Below the pieces are notes generated by a model that was not told where the DNA came from, ran no database searches, and worked only from the letters and a program-made list of their open reading frames with translations. The position numbers were made by a program, and so were the translations under genes. Shown here in pieces: positions 34,510-37,425 of a DNA stretch of 37,425 nucleotides; position 1 is the stretch's first letter; the number at the start of each line of letters is the position of its first letter. This DNA comes from Deltaproteobacteria bacterium (GTDB lineage Bacteria; Desulfobacterota; Desulfuromonadia; Desulfuromonadales; BM103): assembly GCA_024279915.1 (NCBI GenBank), contig JAJRRB010000045.1:1-37425 (forward strand), given 5' to 3'.

Positions 34510-34698
34510 CTAATGTAATGAAGTGGCATGCTTTGCTACAGGACTTTGATTACCCATGTCAGTGCCGTCGACTGGTACACACTTGACACAGGTGTGCGAC
34601 ATTCCACCGGTTTCGTCACATAACCGCGGACGAACCATGGTGGTTTGTTTACACTGTGAACACTCGCCAAGTACCAGCTTATTCAATAATTTAAGCAT
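34510..34698 (-). CDS. small zinc-ribbon-like protein, 62 aa
   Basis: The protein has CSQC near residue 13, a single Cys in RPRLCDETGG and CVKC near residue 37, the arrangement of a small zinc ribbon. There is no similarity I can name. It is supported as a gene by a strong GGGGGAA ribosome binding site three bases before the ATG at 34698 and by the even spacing of the cysteine pairs. It may be a DNA- or RNA-binding microprotein, but that is a guess. It lies downstream of the LysE remnant. Confidence 0.65.
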   Translation of the reverse strand: MLKLLNKLVLGECSQCKQTTMVRPRLCDETGGMSHTCVKCVPVDGTDMGNQSPVAKHATSLH

Positions 34699-34807
34699 TG
34701 TTCCCCCGTATAAAAATATAATATTGTCTGGTTGGTACTACAATAGCCGTGCCAGTTGTTGGGGGAGAAAAAGTTATTTTGAGTGGATGGGCAGGCAGAT
34801 GGAGTAA

Positions 34808-35003
34808 TCAAACAACCTGGTCCCAAAGCAACGAAACCGCAATGCTCCACATGGTGAGGCCGACAACTCCATCCAGAACGCGCCATGCGGATTTGTTGCG
34901 GAAGAATGGAGCTTGTCGCTACGGCACTGCCGACTCCGGTCACACCTGGTAGAATCAGAATTGAATCGCACAAGGCACAGATCAATGCAGAACCGACAGC
35001 CTC
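34808..35003 (-). pseudogene. decayed LysE/ArgO-type amino-acid exporter remnant
   Basis: On the minus strand, the frame directly after the stop of the flavodoxin-like gene reads EAVGSALICALCDSILILPG, continuing GVTGVGSAVATSSIL. This resembles the 'alCDlilI..Gv.G.gal' second-helix region of LysE/ArgO exporters. A shift then leads into another frame reading FRNKSAWRVLDGVVGLTMWS and IAVSLLWDQVV to a TGA at 34808-34810, which resembles the last helix of the family. The start, the middle and about two thirds of the normal 200 residues are missing. I read this as a gene with 5' and internal deletions. The match is from memory of the family pattern and should be searched. Confidence 0.5.
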
Positions 35004-35606
35004 CTAGATATTGTGCATCATCTGGGCAACTTCGACCATGCGTCTGCCAAGGTTTTTGGCCGTATCAATACCTATTGTGTCACCTTGATAGCCATCGGGA
35101 TGGTTCGCCCAGGCAGCACCGCCAAAATGATCGCCGTCACCAACAATGATCATGTCGTGGATCATCATAGCCGCATGAACTGCCTGAATTGTTAATTCCT
35201 GGCCTCCATTTCGTGATCCACCAAATGCTATTACTCCGCCAAGTTTATTTTTAAACATGAAGCCATTGCGTCTGAAAAGAACTGACCGGTCAAGAAATGC
35301 CTTGGCCTGACTAGACATGCACCCCATGTAAACAGGAGTTGCCATTATGATTCCCAAAACTTCAGGGTCGGCAAGCTTAGGAATTAGCTGTTGGTAATCA
35401 TCCAGTTGGCTGCATGACACGTTTTTTTTGCATGCATTACACGCAATACAACCATGAAATTTCAAAGGAGCCAGATCAATTAATTCAACCTCAAGTCTTT
35501 TCCCCGAGGCCGCAGTTGCAACCTTGACCTCATTAAGGCATTGTTCCAGTAGAAAATGGGTGGATTCGTTTTTTCTTGGACTTGCGGATATTCCTATAAT
35601 CTTCAT
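35004..35606 (-). CDS. flavodoxin-like iron-sulfur flavoprotein / NADPH-dependent FMN reductase family
   Basis: The product is 200 aa. It begins KIIGISASPRKNESTHFLL, the FMN phosphate loop of this fold, and carries the compact cysteine motif CIACNACKKNVSC near residue 50, as in iron-sulfur flavoproteins. 'ATPVYMGCMSSQAKAFLDRS' and 'GGVIAFGGSRNGGQE' contribute the rest of the flavin site. It likely shuttles electrons or reduces a small substrate using FMN and a 4Fe-4S cluster. The open frame starts at 35690, but the ATG at 35606 follows GGAAG by 8 bases and begins the conserved strand. Its TAG stop directly abuts the exporter remnant, so this end may be a deletion junction. Confidence 0.87.
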   Translation of the reverse strand: MKIIGISASPRKNESTHFLLEQCLNEVKVATAASGKRLEVELIDLAPLKFHGCIACNACKKNVSCSQLDDYQQLIPKLADPEVLGIIMATPVYMGCMSSQAKAFLDRSVLFRRNGFMFKNKLGGVIAFGGSRNGGQELTIQAVHAAMMIHDMIIVGDGDHFGGAAWANHPDGYQGDTIGIDTAKNLGRRMVEVAQMMHNI

Positions 35607-35735
35607 TGCCGACACTTCCTTTTTTTTATTTGTTTTAGTCAGAGCGTATTGAGCTTTTATACATCTGCCCAAGATCAAAGCGAAGGTCAAAACCTTTCGT
35701 TCTCCGATTCGTTTATTTCTTAACTGACGGAGGCC

Positions 35736-36041
35736 TTATAAGGGTAAGCCTTTTTTTCTTTTGGAGGCCATTTGGTAAACAAGACCCTTATCTCTTTTGC
35801 CCACAGCAACGACCAGTACGACGATTTCATATTCAATTATTTCGTAAACCAGGCGATATCCGCTGGGTCGAAGCTTGATTTTATAATGATCCTCAAAACC
35901 GTGAAGCCGACTTGCTGGCACACGAGGGTTCTGTAACCGTTCCTTGAGCTTTTTCTTTAGTTGATTCTGAATGGTAGAATCCAGCTTCTTCCACTCCTTT
36001 AATGCCGTGGGTAGGAATTTCAGGCTGTATTTATAGCTCAT
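35736..36041 (-). CDS. RelE/StbE-family toxin
   Basis: The product is 101 aa. It reads SYKYSLKFLPTALKEWKKLD, then 'LKERLQNPRVPASRLHG' and 'YKIKLRPSGYRLVYEIIEYEIVVLVVAVGKRDKGLVY', which is the RelE toxin fold with its basic and aromatic residues in place. RelE toxins cleave mRNA on the ribosome. The ATG at 36041 lies within the last codons of the antitoxin gene, an 11-base overlap, so translation is coupled. The toxin is second, the usual order. Confidence 0.92.
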   Translation of the reverse strand: MSYKYSLKFLPTALKEWKKLDSTIQNQLKKKLKERLQNPRVPASRLHGFEDHYKIKLRPSGYRLVYEIIEYEIVVLVVAVGKRDKGLVYQMASKRKKGLPL

Positions 36042-36282
36042 CGATATCAACTGCTACGGCTTCGATTTTTTCATTCTGCCTTTCATTCACAAGTAAACCA
36101 AGCTGGTAGTCTTCCAACCTTTCCATGATCGCTTCGTACGTTTCAGCCGGGACAAGGTAGGCCGTTGGTCGGTTATGATTCAGTATTGCAATCGGCTCAC
36201 CTTCTGACTCGTCTATCAGCGCGCTTGGGTTCTTTTTTAACTCGGATATGCTGGCGGAGCAGTTTGCAAGGATGGTTTTCAT
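36031..36282 (-). CDS. RelB/StbD (Phd/YefM-like) antitoxin
   Basis: The product is 83 aa. It begins KTILANCSASISELKKNPSA, continues IAILNHNRPTAYLVPAETYEAIME and ends in an acidic tail (VAVDIDEL), as in Phd/YefM and StbD antitoxins that bind DNA through the N-terminal part and the toxin through the tail. I chose the ATG at 36282, with GGAGG 8 bases upstream; the GTG at 36291 overlaps that site. The 180-base gap to the BrnA gene holds its promoter and no other gene. Confidence 0.92.
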   Translation of the reverse strand: MKTILANCSASISELKKNPSALIDESEGEPIAILNHNRPTAYLVPAETYEAIMERLEDYQLGLLVNERQNEKIEAVAVDIDEL

Positions 36283-36462
36283 AGTGCTCACCTCCGATCT
36301 TAATTATGGCCTATATAATGGTCACAAAATAGCGCTTATTTTCTGCAATGTCAATTCGGAGAGAGTTGTTGGCGATAACGGTTTAAGTTGAGCGGCGGGC
36401 ATGCTACCGAGCAGCGTGTTGACTGTCTACGCGAACCACAACTGTTTCACCCGTCATCGACT

Positions 36463-36711
36463 CTAGCGTTTGGGTAGAGTCTCTTTCTGGTTATCAACGT
36501 AGGCATCGATCAGTTGCCTGATCATCCGTTGGTATTGCGTGTGATGTTTGCCTGCTTCTGACTTGAAGAAATCGATGCTTTTTTTACTGAGCGAAATCGT
36601 CACCTTCACGGTCTCTTCTCGAAATGCAAGTTGCTCAGGAGATGGGAGGAAGTCGGAGACCACTTTCAAATTTCCAAGGGGCTCATCAGTGTAGTTAATT
36701 TTCCTGCTCAT
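36463..36711 (-). CDS. brnA: BrnA antitoxin
   Basis: The product is 82 aa. The C-terminal ribbon-helix-helix region reads VKVTISLSKKSIDFFKSEAG, then 'HHTQYQRMIRQLIDAYV', the typical BrnA DNA-binding end; the N-terminal part (about residues 1-35) should neutralise the toxin. It starts 17 bases inside the end of brnT, so the pair is coupled, with the toxin gene first as in other BrnTA systems. Confidence 0.92.
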   Translation of the reverse strand: MSRKINYTDEPLGNLKVVSDFLPSPEQLAFREETVKVTISLSKKSIDFFKSEAGKHHTQYQRMIRQLIDAYVDNQKETLPKR

Positions 36712-36973
36712 AAATCACCTTTCCTTTCCGCCAGTATCCGGCTCCAATGATGCGAATGACATCTTCGCGATATGTAAACCGAACAGTGATGATTCCGCCA
36801 CCAACTTTGCCGAAGCAGTAGTAGCGTTGTTCTTTATCGCTATGGTTTGAGTCTTCTGCAATGACGCGGTTGGGGTCGAAAAAGGCATATTGGGCGTCAG
36901 AAAACGTGACACCATGCTTCTGCTGGTTTTCCAGATCTTTGTTCGGATCCCATTCGAAATGCGTCTTTTGCAT
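36695..36973 (-). CDS. brnT: BrnT ribonuclease toxin
   Basis: The product is 92 aa. FEWDPNKDLENQQKHGVTF, DAQYAFFDPNRVIAEDS, 'RYYCFGKVGGGIITVRFTYRED' and IRIIGAGYWRKGK are the BrnT family landmarks; the fold is RelE-like and characterised BrnT is an RNase that stops translation. The start is the ATG at 36973. Together with the downstream brnA and the palindrome at 37004-37021 it forms a complete type II module. Confidence 0.93.
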   Translation of the reverse strand: MQKTHFEWDPNKDLENQQKHGVTFSDAQYAFFDPNRVIAEDSNHSDKEQRYYCFGKVGGGIITVRFTYREDVIRIIGAGYWRKGKVIYEQEN

Positions 36974-37003
36974 GTCACTAGTTTATCACAAGAGAGGAAG
37001 ATA

Positions 37004-37021
37004 ACCATATTATTGTATGGT
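37004..37021 (-). promoter_or_regulatory. putative operator palindrome upstream of brnTA
   Basis: ACCATA and TATGGT form an inverted repeat with a 6-base AT-rich spacer, 31 bases before the brnT start. Ribbon-helix-helix antitoxins such as BrnA usually bind repeats like this and repress their own operon. No clear -35/-10 pair was identified. Confidence 0.4.
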
Positions 37022-37152
37022 AAACAGTATGGGTCTGGTTTTGTGGCTCTAACGAGATTGTAGAAAAACTTCAGAGAAAAGGAAAATACTGGATTTCAAG
37101 GGTGGAGAAATTATACGCCAGCAGCAACAATCGATTACACGACAAATTTGAG

Positions 37153-37234
37153 CCTCATTTTCTCCTTAATCCCATCAATCAGGGGTTTCTCTACAGCCTC
37201 AACGAGGCTGTAGATAAACGCCCTCAAAATGAGG
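37153..37234. repeat. nested palindromes in the gene-free right end
   Basis: An exact 10-bp hairpin, CTACAGCCTC/GAGGCTGTAG, with a 3-base loop (37191-37213) sits inside a 9-bp outer pair CCTCATTTT/AAAATGAGG (37153-37161 with 37226-37234). The inner right arm, AACGAGGCTGTAGATAAAC (37201-37219), recurs as a 16-of-19 match at 37051-37069. The region from 37022 to the window end has no convincing gene; short open frames there lack ribosome binding sites. It looks like the end of a dispersed repeat or the margin of an insertion sequence continuing beyond the window. Confidence 0.55.
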
Positions 37235-37425
37235 TTTTCTCAGCCAGAAAAAGTTTTTTCTCCAAGGCAGTTGCCAATCACTAGCACCCTACACCAGCGA
37301 TAATTGCCACTCCACTTGTAGAAACCGATATTTGACCTCTATTTGCTTCTTTTTTGCTCTTTTCTCTACACTGCCATTCCAAATCTATGGATCTTGGTCA
37401 GATTATGCAACATGTTCATCAATTG

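Noticed and set aside
34683-34985. 100-codon minus-strand open frame
   Set aside because: Only its first third is meaningful, as part of the LysE remnant; the rest is out of frame with the remnant's C-terminus and runs over the start of the zinc-ribbon gene.
36340-36460. Possible integron attC-like recombination site (GGTTTAAGTTGAGCGGCGGGC) between the two toxin-antitoxin modules
   Set aside because: One arm resembles cassette sites, but the complementary arm and the GTTRRRY core were not found, so it is not supported.
37102-37284. 60-codon plus-strand open frame near the right end
   Set aside because: It runs across the nested palindromes, has no clear ribosome binding site and no recognisable motif.
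1-37425. CRISPR array, rRNA or tRNA genes
   Set aside because: No regularly spaced direct repeats and no tRNA or rRNA signatures were found on reading both strands.

Overview
The gene content points to a chromosomal segment of an anaerobic deltaproteobacterium close to Desulfuromonas, Pelobacter or Geobacter. This rests on the run recO - glyQ - glyS - ppdK, the anaerobic (ThiH-type) thiazole branch of thiamine synthesis, a conserved small membrane protein next to a DciA-like gene, and the style of the intergenic palindromes. Assignment to a genus is inference.

Layout. Positions 1-2451 hold the 3' end of a probable tRNA methyltransferase gene, a DciA-like gene overlapping a small membrane protein gene (both minus strand), and mgtE. 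Positions 2463-9598 are an AT-rich glycan island: two large GT-C-like membrane proteins flank an ArnC-like lipid-phosphate glycosyltransferase, a frameshifted formyltransferase, an ArnE/F-like EMR-fold transporter and a WecE/ArnB-like sugar aminotransferase. Together they look like an analogue of the Arn pathway, in which an N-formyl amino sugar is built on a nucleotide, moved to a polyprenyl phosphate, flipped and transferred outside the inner membrane. Positions 9689-16658 are the housekeeping block recO, glyQ, glyS and ppdK, with two copies of one palindromic repeat flanking glyQ and a strong terminator overlapping the glyS stop. Positions 17139-22059 hold a third GT-C-like paralogue, a ferritin-like protein, a D-2-hydroxyacid dehydrogenase and a TMTC-like membrane protein broken by an in-frame amber codon.

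Positions 22093-28574 hold a fumarylacetoacetate hydrolase family enzyme, a rhomboid protease, a radical SAM protein, a WaaP-type kinase, trmO and an SLC13 transporter broken by an in-frame ochre codon. Positions 28638-32666 are a complete thiFSGHE operon on the minus strand, driven by a promoter, a TPP riboswitch and an attenuator, with a perfect 33-bp inverted repeat inserted between thiG and thiH. Positions 32863-37425 are an accessory end: small hypothetical genes, a YehS-like protein, an SH3-anchor protein, a zinc-ribbon microprotein, a decayed LysE-type exporter, a flavodoxin-like protein, a RelBE-like module, a BrnTA module and a palindrome-rich terminus with no gene.

The most interesting items are the Arn-like island with its paralogous GT-C-like proteins, the frameshift at a heptamer suited to -1 slippage, and three otherwise intact genes each broken by a single lesion. 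The lesions could be real mutations, recoding or sequencing errors; the sequence alone cannot tell.
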